Positions 9,077 to 18,034 are shown, counted from the first letter of the stretch. The stretch: DNA of 64,000 nt from Sphingobium vermicomposti (GCF_011762025.1 NZ_JAASQR010000003.1:434001-498000), one strand, 5' to 3'. Notes: generated by a model from the letters alone, not told the origin. Numbers and translations: made by a program.

Positions 9077-9643
9077 TCAGGCGAGCAGTTCCACGTCCCA
9101 GTAAAGCCAGTCGTGCCAGCTTTCATGAAGATAGTTGGGCGGAAAGGCGCGGCCATGTTCCTGCAACTGCCAGTTGGTCGGGCGGATCGGCGTGACATGC
9201 AGCCGCATCGCCGCCTCCTTTGGCGTGCGTCCGCCCTTCTTCAAATTGCACGGGGAACAGGCAGTCGCGACATTTTCCCACGTCGTGCGCCCGCCCGCAC
9301 GGCGCGGGATGACATGGTCGAACGTCAGGTCATTGCCCGATCCGCAATATTGACAGGCGAACCGGTCGCGCAGGAACAGGTTGAAACGGGTGAAGGCGGG
9401 ATGTTCCGACGGTCGCACATATTGTTTGAGCGCGATGACGGACGGGATTTTCATCTGCAGGCTGGGGCTGTGAACTTCCCGCTCATAACTGGAAACAATG
9501 TCCACCCGCTCCAGAAACACCGCCTTGATCGCGGTCTGCCACGGCCAAAGGCTCAACGGATAATAGCTTAGCGGCGTATAATCAGCGTTCAAAACCAGCG
9601 CCGGGCAGTTTTCCGGATGCCGTATCAGGTCGGGATGGTACAT
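9077..9643 (-). CDS. HNH endonuclease family protein
   Basis: A 188-residue protein with a compact HNH/zinc module in the middle: CQYC at about residue 98, then LTFDHVIPRRAGG with the catalytic histidine, WENVATACSPCNLKKGGRTP with the asparagine/histidine position and the second CxxC pair. The N-terminus (VLNADYTPLSYYPLSLWPW) is typical of a widespread HNH family found once per genome in alphaproteobacteria and cyanobacteria, not of homing endonucleases. Its biological role is not established. No intron, toxin or restriction partner lies beside it. Confidence 0.9.
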   Translation of the reverse strand: MYHPDLIRHPENCPALVLNADYTPLSYYPLSLWPWQTAIKAVFLERVDIVSSYEREVHSPSLQMKIPSVIALKQYVRPSEHPAFTRFNLFLRDRFACQYCGSGNDLTFDHVIPRRAGGRTTWENVATACSPCNLKKGGRTPKEAAMRLHVTPIRPTNWQLQEHGRAFPPNYLHESWHDWLYWDVELLA

Positions 9644-9737
9644 AAGAACCCTCTATCCCCCTTGCCGCCGCTCTGATTGACCATGAACGTGACGAGAGCA
9701 TGACAGCATTAACGACCCCGATCCGTCAAGGCCGAGT

Positions 9738-10643
9738 GTGATACCACCGTTGACGCCACAGCATATGGTGACGCGCTTTGCGCCCAGCCCGACCGGTCGG
9801 CTGCATGTCGGGCATGGCTGGTCGGCATTGCTGGCAATGGCGATGGCGCGCGAAAATGGTGGCTTGTTCCGCCTTCGGATCGAAGACATTGACGGAACCC
9901 GCAGCCGCCCCGAACATGTCGATGGCATCATCCGCGACCTGCAATGGCTGGGGATCGAATGGGACGGAGACATCGTCTTTCAGTCCGCCCGGCTCGACCA
10001 TTATGAAGCGGCGCTGGACCGGTTGCGCGGCATGGGGCTGCTCTATCCATGCTTCTGCACCCGTGCGGACATCGCCGCCAGCACCACCGCGCCGCATGGC
10101 ACGGAAGGCCCGACCTATCCCGGCACCTGTCGCCCCCTATCGAAAGGTGAGAGCGCCCGCAGGATCAGCGCGGGACAGGCGCATGCCTGGCGCATCGACA
10201 TGGCTGCTGCCGTGGATAGAGCTGGTCCATTGTCGTGGGATGCCCTCCCCTTCCCTCCAGCCTCTACCACACAAGCCATACGCATGGCCGCTGATCCGCT
10301 GGCGGCGGGCGACGTCGTTCTCGCCCGCAAGGATGCGCCCGCATCCTACCATCTATCCTGCACGCTGGATGATGCGGCCATGGGGGTCAGCCATGTCCTG
10401 CGGGGTGAAGACCTGCGCGCCGCGACCGATGTCCATCGCCTGATCCAGGCCCTGCTGGGCCTGCCATCCCCCATCTACTGCCATCACCCGTTGCTCGTCG
10501 GAGCGGACGGGAAAAGGCTGGCGAAGCGGGACGGATCGATTGCGCTGGCGGACCTGCGCGCGCAGGGGATGGACCCCCGCCAGCTTGCGCAGGATTTGCA
10601 GGCGGCGCGCTTTCCGGTTGGCATTTCGCTGGCCAGCGCCTAG
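9738..10643 (+). CDS. gluQ: Glutamyl-Q tRNA(Asp) synthetase
   Basis: A shortened glutamyl-tRNA synthetase paralogue (301 residues) that attaches glutamate to queuosine in tRNA-Asp. The catalytic core shows TRFAPSPTGRLHVGHGWSAL (HIGH motif HVGH), the RIEDIDGTRSRPEH loop and a KMSKS-like GKRLAKRDGS. The anticodon-binding domain of GltX is absent, which separates it from GltX. GTG 9738 has a weak AAGG upstream; ATG 9765 (MVTRFAPS) is the alternative and removes only nine residues. It is followed closely by the HIG1-type membrane protein gene. Confidence 0.94.
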   Translation: MIPPLTPQHMVTRFAPSPTGRLHVGHGWSALLAMAMARENGGLFRLRIEDIDGTRSRPEHVDGIIRDLQWLGIEWDGDIVFQSARLDHYEAALDRLRGMGLLYPCFCTRADIAASTTAPHGTEGPTYPGTCRPLSKGESARRISAGQAHAWRIDMAAAVDRAGPLSWDALPFPPASTTQAIRMAADPLAAGDVVLARKDAPASYHLSCTLDDAAMGVSHVLRGEDLRAATDVHRLIQALLGLPSPIYCHHPLLVGADGKRLAKRDGSIALADLRAQGMDPRQLAQDLQAARFPVGISLASA

Positions 10644-10652
10644 TTTCAGCAC

Positions 10653-10886
10653 ATGAACACAATCCTCGTCATCGCCCTCATCCTTGCCATGGGCGCGACC
10701 CTTTTCGCGCTGGTGCGGGGGATCATCGCCTTTCTTCAAGCGACCAAGGAACAGCTTAACTCGACGGACAGCGGGCCCAGCCGCTCCAGCCTGAAACAGA
10801 ACAAGATGATGATGAACCGCATCCTGTTCCAGGCAGCCGCCGTCATCGTCGTCGCCATCCTGTTGCTCATGAAGGGCAATGGCTGA
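10653..10886 (+). CDS. HIG1-domain twin transmembrane protein
   Basis: A 77-residue protein with two membrane helices (TILVIALILAMGATLFALV and ILFQAAAVIVVAILLLM) joined by a polar loop ending in KQNKMMMNRILFQ. This is the hypoxia-induced gene 1 (HIG1) layout seen in many alphaproteobacteria, where relatives associate with cytochrome oxidase. It begins 9 bases after gluQ and precedes the cobalamin adenosyltransferase gene by 28 bases, so the three are probably one operon. Confidence 0.88.
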   Translation: MNTILVIALILAMGATLFALVRGIIAFLQATKEQLNSTDSGPSRSSLKQNKMMMNRILFQAAAVIVVAILLLMKGNG

Positions 10887-10914
10887 CCCCGAACCCTGTT
10901 AAGGCGCGCGCGGC

Positions 10915-11484
10915 ATGGTAAAGCTCAACAAGATTTATACCCGCACGGGTGACGCGGGCACGACCGGCCTTGTCGATGGATCGCGCCTGCCCAAACATGC
11001 GCCGCGCATGCAGGCCGTGGGTGACGTGGATGAAGCGAACAGCGCCATCGGCCTTGCCGTTTTGGCGATCGGCGATGCGCCCGAAGGGGCATGGCTGACC
11101 ACCATCCAGAATGACCTGTTCGACCTGGGCGCGGACCTCGCCACCCCCATCCCGGATGGCGATGACGAACCCTGGGCGCTCCGCATCATCGCTTCGCAGG
11201 TCAAGCGGCTGGAAGACCAGATCGACACCATGAATGAACAGCTTGCGCCGCTCGACAGCTTCATCCTGCCCGGCGGATCGCCCGCAGCGGCGGCGGTGCA
11301 CCTTGCCCGCGCGATCACGCGCCGCGCCGAACGCAGCGCCACCGCAGCGGCGGCAGAGACTGCCCTCAATCCGCAGGCGCTGGCCTATCTCAACCGGCTA
11401 TCCGACCTGCTGTTCGTCCTGGCTCGCCGGTTGAACGGCAATGGCGCGGCCGATGTCAAATGGGTGCCCGGCGCGTCCCGCTGA
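10915..11484 (+). CDS. Cob(I)yrinic acid a,c-diamide adenosyltransferase, PduO type
   Basis: Makes adenosylcobalamin by moving the adenosyl group of ATP to cob(I)alamin. The 189-residue protein carries the ATP-binding N-terminus KIYTRTGDAGTTGLVDGSR, the LPGGSPAAAAVHLARAITRRAER helix segment and the C-terminal YLNRLSDLLFVLARRLN, all diagnostic of the PduO/MMAB family, a five-helix trimer. It lies at the end of the gluQ operon with no other cobalamin gene in the window, so it may serve salvage or methylmalonyl-CoA mutase elsewhere. Confidence 0.95.
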   Translation: MVKLNKIYTRTGDAGTTGLVDGSRLPKHAPRMQAVGDVDEANSAIGLAVLAIGDAPEGAWLTTIQNDLFDLGADLATPIPDGDDEPWALRIIASQVKRLEDQIDTMNEQLAPLDSFILPGGSPAAAAVHLARAITRRAERSATAAAAETALNPQALAYLNRLSDLLFVLARRLNGNGAADVKWVPGASR

Positions 11485-11500
11485 ACCACGGAATGGAATG

Positions 11501-12553
11501 TTACTTCACCACATCGGCGGTGAAGACTTTGATCCATTGCCGCGCGCCACGGCATTCCCCCATCGCGCTCGCTTGGGCCAGTCGAAATTGTGTCCCATCC
11601 CACACATAGGATTCGCTGCCGCCGCAGTCGCCCAATCCACGCCCTTTGGCATAGCTTTCCAACGTCGCGGTGTCCGCCAACCATGCCGCGTTGACCAGCA
11701 TCGGATGGGTGGCAGCTTCGCTCCATCCCGGCGGATGGTCGAAGCTTGCAAAGCGGAAGGTCCGCCGACCGGCAATGCCGCTGGCGATGACAGGCACCGA
11801 AGTGAAATTATAGGCCCCTGCCCCGCATGGCGTCAGGACCAGTGACTCGGTCCTGGACAGGCGATGAAGTTCCGGCGGCGAAGCGTCACGCATCTCATCA
11901 GCGCAGCCGGTCAGCCTGCCCAATGCGGCCCGCTCTTCCCGCCACAGTGGCTGCGGGGCTGGGCCTGGGGGGATGTCTGCTCGACGGATAACGATTGGCA
12001 AAGGCGCTGACCGCACAACGCTGCGAGCCAGCGGCCCCCTCGCCACCAGGGCGGCACGGGTGCCAGCCGTACCCTGTCGCGCGTCCATATAGCGCAGCGC
12101 CGCCGCCGCGCCCGCCAACGACGGTTGCCCGACCAGCTTCGCGCCGACCAGCACGTCCATCCGGTTGCCACGGGCGATAGCCATGGCCAGCGTCGCGGCC
12201 TGGGCGCCGTCCAGCTTCGCCTCGCCTTCCTCACTGATTGCGGTGGCGACCTTCCGGTCGTCGATGACCAGTCCAAGCTGCTCCCGGCCCTTGCCGTCGC
12301 GGCTGATCCAGATTTCCGGTTCGCTCGATCCGCCCGGCTCCCGCACGATACCCACCGTGACCGGGTCATCGGGCCAACTGCCGCCTTCGGGCATCAAGGA
12401 CACAGCTTCACATCGCCCGCGATTGTCGCAACCGATGGTCCAGTCCTTGTAGGTTTCGAGTGATCCGGGCCTTGGCGTTCCCGCAAATGCAGGTGCCAGA
12501 CCTATGATCGCCGACAGCATAGCCGTCAGCGTGAATATGCGTTTCGCCCCCAT
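11501..12553 (-). CDS. DUF1176 domain-containing secreted protein
   Basis: A 350-residue protein with a cleavable signal peptide (FTLTAMLSAIIGLAPAFAG). The mature part begins LETYKDWTIGCDNRGRCEAVSL, which is the DUF1176 start, and ends with the cysteine-bearing GDCGGSESYVWDGTQFRLAQ region typical of that family. Cysteines come in likely disulfide pairs, fitting a periplasmic site. Function is unknown. It is convergent with the adenosyltransferase gene and lies downstream of typA on the same strand, separated by a terminator. Confidence 0.88.
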   Translation of the reverse strand: MGAKRIFTLTAMLSAIIGLAPAFAGTPRPGSLETYKDWTIGCDNRGRCEAVSLMPEGGSWPDDPVTVGIVREPGGSSEPEIWISRDGKGREQLGLVIDDRKVATAISEEGEAKLDGAQAATLAMAIARGNRMDVLVGAKLVGQPSLAGAAAALRYMDARQGTAGTRAALVARGPLARSVVRSAPLPIVIRRADIPPGPAPQPLWREERAALGRLTGCADEMRDASPPELHRLSRTESLVLTPCGAGAYNFTSVPVIASGIAGRRTFRFASFDHPPGWSEAATHPMLVNAAWLADTATLESYAKGRGLGDCGGSESYVWDGTQFRLAQASAMGECRGARQWIKVFTADVVK

Positions 12554-12629
12554 GCGTTAACCATAACGCAATTTGCGCCTGGGGTGTAGTGGCATCATTG
12601 CAGGATCAAAATGATCCGCAAGCCCGCAC

Positions 12630-12662
12630 AAAAAAAGAGCCCGATCCGGGTGGATCAGGCTC
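12630..12662 (-). terminator. Rho-independent terminator of typA
   Basis: On the minus strand the 11-base arm GAGCCTGATCC pairs with GGATCGGGCTC (one G:T pair) across a four-base loop and runs straight into seven T residues. It begins about 20 bases after the typA stop. Confidence 0.85.
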
Positions 12663-12680
12663 CTCTTTGTCGGTCTGAAA

Positions 12681-14498
12681 TCAGGCCGCCTTGGCGCGCG
12701 ACATGCGCTTACGCTCGTTCGGGTCGAGGTAGCGCTTGCGCAGGCGAATATTCTTGGGCGTCACTTCGACCATTTCATCGTCGTCAATATAGGCGATCGC
12801 CTGTTCCAGCGTCAGCTTGCGCGGCGGGCTCAGGCGAACGGCATCGTCCTTGCCCGAAGCGCGGAAGTTGGTCAGCGCCTTCGACTTCATCGGGTTGACT
12901 TCAAGATCTTCTGGCTTGGCGTTTTCGCCGATGATCATGCCTTCATAAAGCGCTTCGCCCACGCCAACCATCAGGATGCCGCGTTCTTCCAGCGGACCCA
13001 GAGCATAGGCATTGGCTTCGCCCGAGCCGTTGGAGATCAACACGCCATTCTTGCGGCCTTCGATCTTGCCCTTATGCGGACCGTATTTCTCGAACAGGCG
13101 GTTCATGATGCCGGTGCCGCGCGTGTCCGACAGGAATTCGCCATGATAGCCGATCAGGCCGCGCGAGGGCGCAGAGAAGGTGATGCGGGTCTTGCCGCCG
13201 CCCGACGGACGCATGTCGGTCATCTCGGCCTTGCGGATGTTCATCTTGTCGACGACCGTGCCGGAAAATTCATCATCCACATCGATGACGACGATTTCAT
13301 AAGGCTCGGTCTTGTTGCCGGACTCGTCTTCGCCGAACAGCACTCGCGGACGCGAAATGCCCAGTTCAAAGCCTTCGCGGCGCATGGTTTCGATCAGCAC
13401 GCCCAGCTGCAATTCGCCGCGACCGGCGACTTCGAAGCTGTCCTTGTCGTCGCTTTCCGTGACCTTGATCGCGACGTTCGATTCCGCTTCACGCGCCAGG
13501 CGGTCGCGGATCATGCGGCTCGTCACCTTGCTGCCTTCGCGGCCCGCCATCGGCGAATCATTGACGGCGAAGCGCATGGACAGGGTCGGCGGATCGATCG
13601 GCTGCGCCTTGATTGGCACGCTGACGGTGGTGTCGCAGATGGTATTCGCAACGGTCGCGACGGTCAGACCGGCGAGCGAAATGATGTCACCCGCCTTCGC
13701 TTCGTCCACGGGCACGCGATCCAGCCCACGGAAGGACATGATCTTCGACGCGCGGCCGGTTTCGATGACATTGCCGTCCATATCGAGCGCGTGGATCGGC
13801 TGGTTGACCTTCACCGTGCCCGACTGGACGCGGCCCGTCAGGATACGGCCCAGGAAATTGTCGCGGTCAAGCAACGTCACCAGGAAGCTGAACGGCGCGT
13901 CCTGATCCAGCGACGGCGGCGGCACATGTTCGACGATCTTCTCGAACATCGGCTCCAGCGTGCCTTCGCGGCGGCTGGGATTGTCGCTGGCATAACCGTT
14001 GCGACCCGAAGCGTAGAGCACAGGGAAGTCGAGCTGCTCATCGGTCGCTTCCAGCGTCACGAACAGGTCGAACACTTCGTCCAGCACTTCCTGGATGCGT
14101 TCGTCAGGGCGATCGACCTTGTTGACCACCACGATCGGACGCAGACCCAGCGCCAGCGCCTTGCCGGTCACGAACTTCGTCTGCGGCATCGCGCCTTCCG
14201 ACGAATCGACCAGCAGGATCACGCCGTCGACCATCGAGAGGATGCGCTCCACCTCGCCACCGAAATCGGCGTGGCCGGGCGTATCGACGATGTTGATGCG
14301 GGTGCCGTTCCATTCGATCGAGGTAGGCTTCGCCAGGATGGTGATCCCGCGTTCCTTTTCCAGGTCGTTGGAATCCATCGCCCGTTCTTCGACCCGCTGA
14401 TTGTCTCGGAAAGTGCCGGACTGGCGGAACAGTTGATCGACAAGAGTGGTCTTGCCATGGTCGACGTGCGCGATGATGGCGATGTTACGCAGGGACAT
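12681..14498 (-). CDS. typA: Translational GTPase TypA/BipA
   Basis: Ribosome-binding GTPase of 605 residues involved in 50S assembly and stress adaptation. G1 is AHVDHGKTTL, the switch region ends KERGITI, G3 is DTPGHADFGG and G4 is VNKVDR. EF-G-like domains II, III and V follow, then the BipA-specific C-terminal domain with SRGLIGYHGEFLSDTRGTG. It is monocistronic, with its own terminator. Its start is divergent from telA. Confidence 0.98.
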   Translation of the reverse strand: MSLRNIAIIAHVDHGKTTLVDQLFRQSGTFRDNQRVEERAMDSNDLEKERGITILAKPTSIEWNGTRINIVDTPGHADFGGEVERILSMVDGVILLVDSSEGAMPQTKFVTGKALALGLRPIVVVNKVDRPDERIQEVLDEVFDLFVTLEATDEQLDFPVLYASGRNGYASDNPSRREGTLEPMFEKIVEHVPPPSLDQDAPFSFLVTLLDRDNFLGRILTGRVQSGTVKVNQPIHALDMDGNVIETGRASKIMSFRGLDRVPVDEAKAGDIISLAGLTVATVANTICDTTVSVPIKAQPIDPPTLSMRFAVNDSPMAGREGSKVTSRMIRDRLAREAESNVAIKVTESDDKDSFEVAGRGELQLGVLIETMRREGFELGISRPRVLFGEDESGNKTEPYEIVVIDVDDEFSGTVVDKMNIRKAEMTDMRPSGGGKTRITFSAPSRGLIGYHGEFLSDTRGTGIMNRLFEKYGPHKGKIEGRKNGVLISNGSGEANAYALGPLEERGILMVGVGEALYEGMIIGENAKPEDLEVNPMKSKALTNFRASGKDDAVRLSPPRKLTLEQAIAYIDDDEMVEVTPKNIRLRKRYLDPNERKRMSRAKAA

Positions 14499-14650
14499 GG
14501 ATAATGCCTTTGGGATTTTTCGTTTTCCCGGCCGGCACCGCGCCTGACCAGAGTATCGGGCGCGCCCCTACAGGAAATGACGCGCTGCGGCAAGGGCGGC
14601 GACCACGACCGCGCGTTTGCATCCATGGCGATGCGCGACCATATTCCGCA

Positions 14651-14682
14651 TTGATGATCACTGTTATAGCCGCATATAACAG
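14651..14682 (+). promoter_or_regulatory. telA promoter with overlapping operator-like inverted repeat
   Basis: A perfect inverted repeat CTGTTATA-N6-TATAACAG spans 14661-14682, ending 15 bases before the telA ATG. Its right arm contains a -10-like TATAAC (14675-14680) that lies 18 bases from a -35-like TTGATG (14651-14656). A repressor sitting on the repeat would cover the -10 element. The binding protein is not identifiable here. Confidence 0.55.
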
Positions 14683-14697
14683 CTTTGAGGAGACGAT

Positions 14698-15915
14698 ATG
14701 GCCAGCACCTCCCCCAGCACGGCGACGGCAGCCGACACGCTCAACCTGACGCCGCCCGACCCGGTGCCGCCGGTCACGCCCGACAAGGCCGCCGGCCTTG
14801 TGCCATTGGACGAAGAAAAGCGGTCGAAGCTGGAAGAGAAGGTCGGTGCCTTTGTCGCCGATCTGGTGGCGCAGGACGCCAATTCGCCAGAATTCGGCGC
14901 GCGGGTCGATCAGCTGACAAACATGGGCCGCAAGGAAATCGCGGAGGCAGCGGGCCATTCCAACCGCTTCCTCGATCGCCCCGTGCGGGCGATGGACAGC
15001 GACAACAAGGTCGGCGTCGACCTGGCCGAACTGCGCCGCACGGTCGAGGACCTCGATCCCGGCAAGCGCGGCAACCTGCTCGCGCCCCGAAAGCTGTTCG
15101 GCATCATCCCCTTCGGCAATCGCCTGCGCAACTATTTCGACGGCTATAAAAGCGCGCAGGGCCACATCAATTCCATCCTGGGATCGCTCGCGAGCGGGAA
15201 GGATGTCCTGATCAAGGATAATGCCGCGATCGATGTCGAGCGGCAGAATATGTGGGCGACCATGGGTCGGCTGGAACAGATGATCCACATCTCCCGGACG
15301 CTCGACGCCCAGCTTGAGGCGAAGACGCTGGAACTGGACGCGACCGACCCGGCAAAGGCCAAGGCGATCCGTGACAGCGCGCTTTTTTATGTTCGCCAGC
15401 GTAGCCAGGACCTGCTGACGCAGATGGCCGTGACGGTTCAGGGCTATCTGGCGCTCGACCTCGTCAAAAAGAATAATGTCGAACTGGTGAAGGGCGTGGA
15501 TCGCGCCAGCACCACGACCGTTGCGGCGCTGCGGACCGCCGTGACCGTTGCCCAGGCGCTCGCCGGGCAAAAGCTGGTGCTGGAACAGATTACGGCGCTC
15601 AACACGACCACCGCCAACATGATCGATTCGACCGGGGAGATGCTGAAGACCCAGACCGCCGCGATCCATGAGCAGGCGGCGTCCAGCACCATTCCCATCG
15701 AAACGCTGCGGCGTGCGTTCCAGAATATCTACGACACGATGGACAGCATCGACACGTTCAAGGCCAAGGCGCTGGAAAATATGAAGACGACGGTGAACAG
15801 CCTGTCGGACGAGGTGGAAAAGTCCAAAGGCTATATCGCGCGGGCCGAAGGCCAGGCCCAGGCCGCACAGGATGCGCGCGCCGACAACCCGCTGCTCAGC
15901 GCGCTGGAGGCGTGA
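14698..15915 (+). CDS. TelA family (toxic anion resistance) protein
   Basis: A 405-residue soluble, mostly helical protein of the TelA/KlaA family linked to tellurite and cell-envelope stress resistance. Family marks include a NRFLDRPVRAM segment, the KLFGIIPFGNRLRNYFDGYK core, LASGKDVLIKDNAAIDVERQ and the ISRTLDAQLEAK helix. The N-terminal 30 residues are Pro/Thr-rich. A GAGGAGA ribosome site lies 5 bases upstream. It is followed after 76 bases by an XpaC-like gene, the usual partner of telA in many bacteria. Confidence 0.92.
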   Translation: MASTSPSTATAADTLNLTPPDPVPPVTPDKAAGLVPLDEEKRSKLEEKVGAFVADLVAQDANSPEFGARVDQLTNMGRKEIAEAAGHSNRFLDRPVRAMDSDNKVGVDLAELRRTVEDLDPGKRGNLLAPRKLFGIIPFGNRLRNYFDGYKSAQGHINSILGSLASGKDVLIKDNAAIDVERQNMWATMGRLEQMIHISRTLDAQLEAKTLELDATDPAKAKAIRDSALFYVRQRSQDLLTQMAVTVQGYLALDLVKKNNVELVKGVDRASTTTVAALRTAVTVAQALAGQKLVLEQITALNTTTANMIDSTGEMLKTQTAAIHEQAASSTIPIETLRRAFQNIYDTMDSIDTFKAKALENMKTTVNSLSDEVEKSKGYIARAEGQAQAAQDARADNPLLSALEA

Positions 15916-15991
15916 CATTGATCGACGCGGTTTCTCTTTCCGCTGGAAAACAGGAGCCTGGGTTCAAGTGGCACCGTGAAAGCGCGCGATC

Positions 15992-16702
15992 ATGAGCCGG
16001 GCCGACCGCGTCCTTGCTGAGGCCCAGGCGGTCCTTCACCGCCATGGCGACCGGCGGCGCAGCTTGTCGGCCCGCGCCCGCCAGCGGCGCATTGCTGCCC
16101 TGATGCGCAAGCTGAAATATACCCTATGGGCGGTCATCGCCGTGCTGGTGGCCAGCGGCGTGGCAGGGTTCTTCATTCCCCTGGGCACTACGGGCGTGAT
16201 GCTGGCGCTGGGCGTGATGCTGGCAACGGTGCTGCTGATCGCCGCCCTTCCGCTTGAGCGTTCCGTGCAAGTCGGAGCGCTTGCGGAAACGCCGCTCAGC
16301 GCCCTGCCGCTGCAAACCGAAATCTGGCTCGAAAATCAGCGAAAGGCGCTTCCGGCACCGGCCGCCGCGTTGATCGACAGCATTGGGGTCAAGCTGGAAA
16401 CGCTGGCACCGCAGCTTGAGCGGCTGGGCGATCAGGAACCTGCCGCGCAAGAGGTGCGCAAGCTGCTGGCCGACCATCTGCCCGAACTCGTCACAGGCTA
16501 TCAATCCATCCCACAACCCTTGCGGCGCGAAGAGCGCAACGGTCGCATACCCGAACAACAGCTCATCGAAGGGCTGAATGTCATCGACACGGAAATAGGA
16601 AGGATGAGCGAAAGCTTCGCCAGCGGCGACCTAAACCGGTTGGCGATCCAGAATCGTTTCCTCGAAATGAAATATCAGGAGGCAAAGGAACTGGGGCATT
16701 AG
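15992..16702 (+). CDS. XpaC-like membrane-anchored protein, partner of TelA
   Basis: A 236-residue protein with a basic N-terminus (RRRSLSARARQRRIAALMRK), two adjacent membrane helices (TLWAVIAVLVASGVAGFFIP and GVMLALGVMLATVLLIAAL) and a helical cytoplasmic tail. Position behind telA and this layout match the XpaC family (5-bromo-4-chloroindolyl phosphate hydrolysis protein), whose real role is unclear. It probably anchors a TelA complex at the membrane; that is inference. A very small membrane ORF follows. Confidence 0.75.
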   Translation: MSRADRVLAEAQAVLHRHGDRRRSLSARARQRRIAALMRKLKYTLWAVIAVLVASGVAGFFIPLGTTGVMLALGVMLATVLLIAALPLERSVQVGALAETPLSALPLQTEIWLENQRKALPAPAAALIDSIGVKLETLAPQLERLGDQEPAAQEVRKLLADHLPELVTGYQSIPQPLRREERNGRIPEQQLIEGLNVIDTEIGRMSESFASGDLNRLAIQNRFLEMKYQEAKELGH

Positions 16703-16720
16703 TCCCCCGTCCTTTCCCCC

Positions 16721-16876
16721 ATGATCCATCTCACGCTCATCATCGTCGATTTCCTGACTGGCCTGCTCGTCGCGGGCGCATGGGCATTGGCGTCGGCGGG
16801 AGGGGCAATTGCGGCGCTGTTGGGTGGCGGCGTGCTGGGGGTGTCGCTGTTCAGGAAATGGCGGCGGCGCAACTGA
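16721..16876 (+). CDS. Possible 51-residue membrane protein
   Basis: A short frame starting ATG 16721, 18 bases after the xpaC-like stop. It encodes one long hydrophobic segment (LIIVDFLTGLLVAGAWALA continuing into a Gly-rich stretch) and a basic tail KWRRRN, the layout of a single-pass protein with positive inside tail. No clear ribosome site is visible. It could be the third member of the telA-xpaC operon or chance coding. Confidence 0.35.
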   Translation: MIHLTLIIVDFLTGLLVAGAWALASAGGAIAALLGGGVLGVSLFRKWRRRN

Positions 16877-16888
16877 ACCTCCGCCGTT

Positions 16889-17200
16889 TCAGCCCTGACG
16901 GATCAGCGCGTCGATCATCGGCTGCGTCAGCGGCTGGCTGAACTGTAGGCCAAAACGCTTGCCGTTGGCCCATTTCACCCTGCCACTCGTTTCCAGGTCG
17001 AGCGCGTGAACAAGGACATAGGTGCCTGCCTGTGGCGGGGCTTCGCAGTGAACCAGCGCGCCGGAAAAGGACAGGTCCAGGAAATGAGCCCGCACTTCGA
17101 CGCCGCTCAAGGTGAGGGCCACCGGCTCGAACATCTTGTACCGCGGGGCGTGCCGCCGTTGCGCGGCGCCGGTGATCGGAGACCCATATTGGTCGGTCAT
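16889..17200 (-). CDS. PilZ domain protein (c-di-GMP receptor candidate)
   Basis: A 103-residue single-domain protein. The c-di-GMP-binding signature is present as RRHAPR near the start and DLSFSG about 35 residues later. I chose ATG 17200 because GGGAGGGGAAGG sits directly upstream; a GTG at 17233 is in frame but lies before that site. It is convergent with the telA operon. A second PilZ protein is at 46.4 kb and a diguanylate cyclase at 54 kb. Confidence 0.9.
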   Translation of the reverse strand: MTDQYGSPITGAAQRRHAPRYKMFEPVALTLSGVEVRAHFLDLSFSGALVHCEAPPQAGTYVLVHALDLETSGRVKWANGKRFGLQFSQPLTQPMIDALIRQG

Positions 17201-17299
17201 GCCTTCCCCTCCCTTCCCCCATTCAACCACCAAAAGGTCAATTTCGTCACCAATATCATGGTTAACGCCCCGGCAAGCAGCTTCTCTGGGGCGGCGCGG

Positions 17300-18034
17300 T
17301 CAAAATCGCAGCGCGCAGGGGACGATCGAACCGGGTGAGGGGCGAGCGGCGATCCGACGAAAGCGGGCGAAATATCCGCCCGCTGTCGGCTTGGGAATCA
17401 ACTCTTCCATTCGAAACCCCATCGCGGCCAGTTCGCAGGCCAACAGCCTTGGCGGGGTGCCGTGCTGGTCGGTCGGGCGGTTGGCATCGACGACGATCAA
17501 TTCACCATCGGGTTTCAGCGCCGGGCTAAGATACCACAGAAAGGCATAAGGCTCCGCAATCTCATGATACATGTGGACCATGAAGATGCGGTCGAAGCTG
17601 TTTTCGGGCAGCTTCGGGTCCTCCGGTGCGCCCAGCCGGACGCTGACATTGCGCCAGTCTTCCCGCGTGATGCGTCGCGACAAGGCTTCAATCACTTCGG
17701 GCATGATGTCTTCGGCGAGCACCCGGCCCTCCGGCCCGACACGCTTGGCCAGCCGGACGGTATAATAGCCCTCACCCGCCCCGATGTCGGCGACGGTCAT
17801 CCCTGGCCGGATTCCGGCCTTGTCCATGATGTCGTCCGCTTCATTGACTCGGTCACGCGCTTCTTCACTGGACCAGCGCGTCGATACAACGGGCGCGACC
17901 GGGCGGTCAGCGCGCGGAAACTCCTTGGCCGCCGCCGGGCGGTCCTTCTGCTGTTCCGATGAAAAGGGACCACACGCCGCCAGCAGGAGCGACAATCCCG
18001 CCAGCGCCACCCCTGTCACCGGCAGAAACTTCAT
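17300..18034 (-). CDS. Class I SAM methyltransferase with lipoprotein signal
   Basis: A 244-residue protein that combines a lipoprotein-type signal (LAGLSLLLAACGPF, lipobox LAAC) with a Rossmann methyltransferase: motif I VADIGAGEGYYTVRLAK, motif II-like VLAEDIMPEVIEAL and a later FDRIFMVHMYHEI motif IV region. Proteins of this kind recur in proteobacterial genomes but their substrate is unknown. The ATG shares one base with the prfB stop (TGATG), so it is translationally coupled to prfB. SAM is not known in the periplasm, so the location is a puzzle. Confidence 0.88.
   Translation of the reverse strand: MKFLPVTGVALAGLSLLLAACGPFSSEQQKDRPAAAKEFPRADRPVAPVVSTRWSSEEARDRVNEADDIMDKAGIRPGMTVADIGAGEGYYTVRLAKRVGPEGRVLAEDIMPEVIEALSRRITREDWRNVSVRLGAPEDPKLPENSFDRIFMVHMYHEIAEPYAFLWYLSPALKPDGELIVVDANRPTDQHGTPPRLLACELAAMGFRMEELIPKPTAGGYFARFRRIAARPSPGSIVPCALRF

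Noticed and set aside
13074-14504. Open frame of 476 codons opposite typA
   Set aside because: It mirrors typA on the other strand; the protein is His/Arg/Asp-rich with no family pattern. Long antisense frames are expected in GC-rich DNA, and typA is unmistakable.
14485-15918. Open frame of 477 codons opposite telA
   Set aside because: Antisense shadow with no domains; TelA on the plus strand is clear and has a ribosome site.
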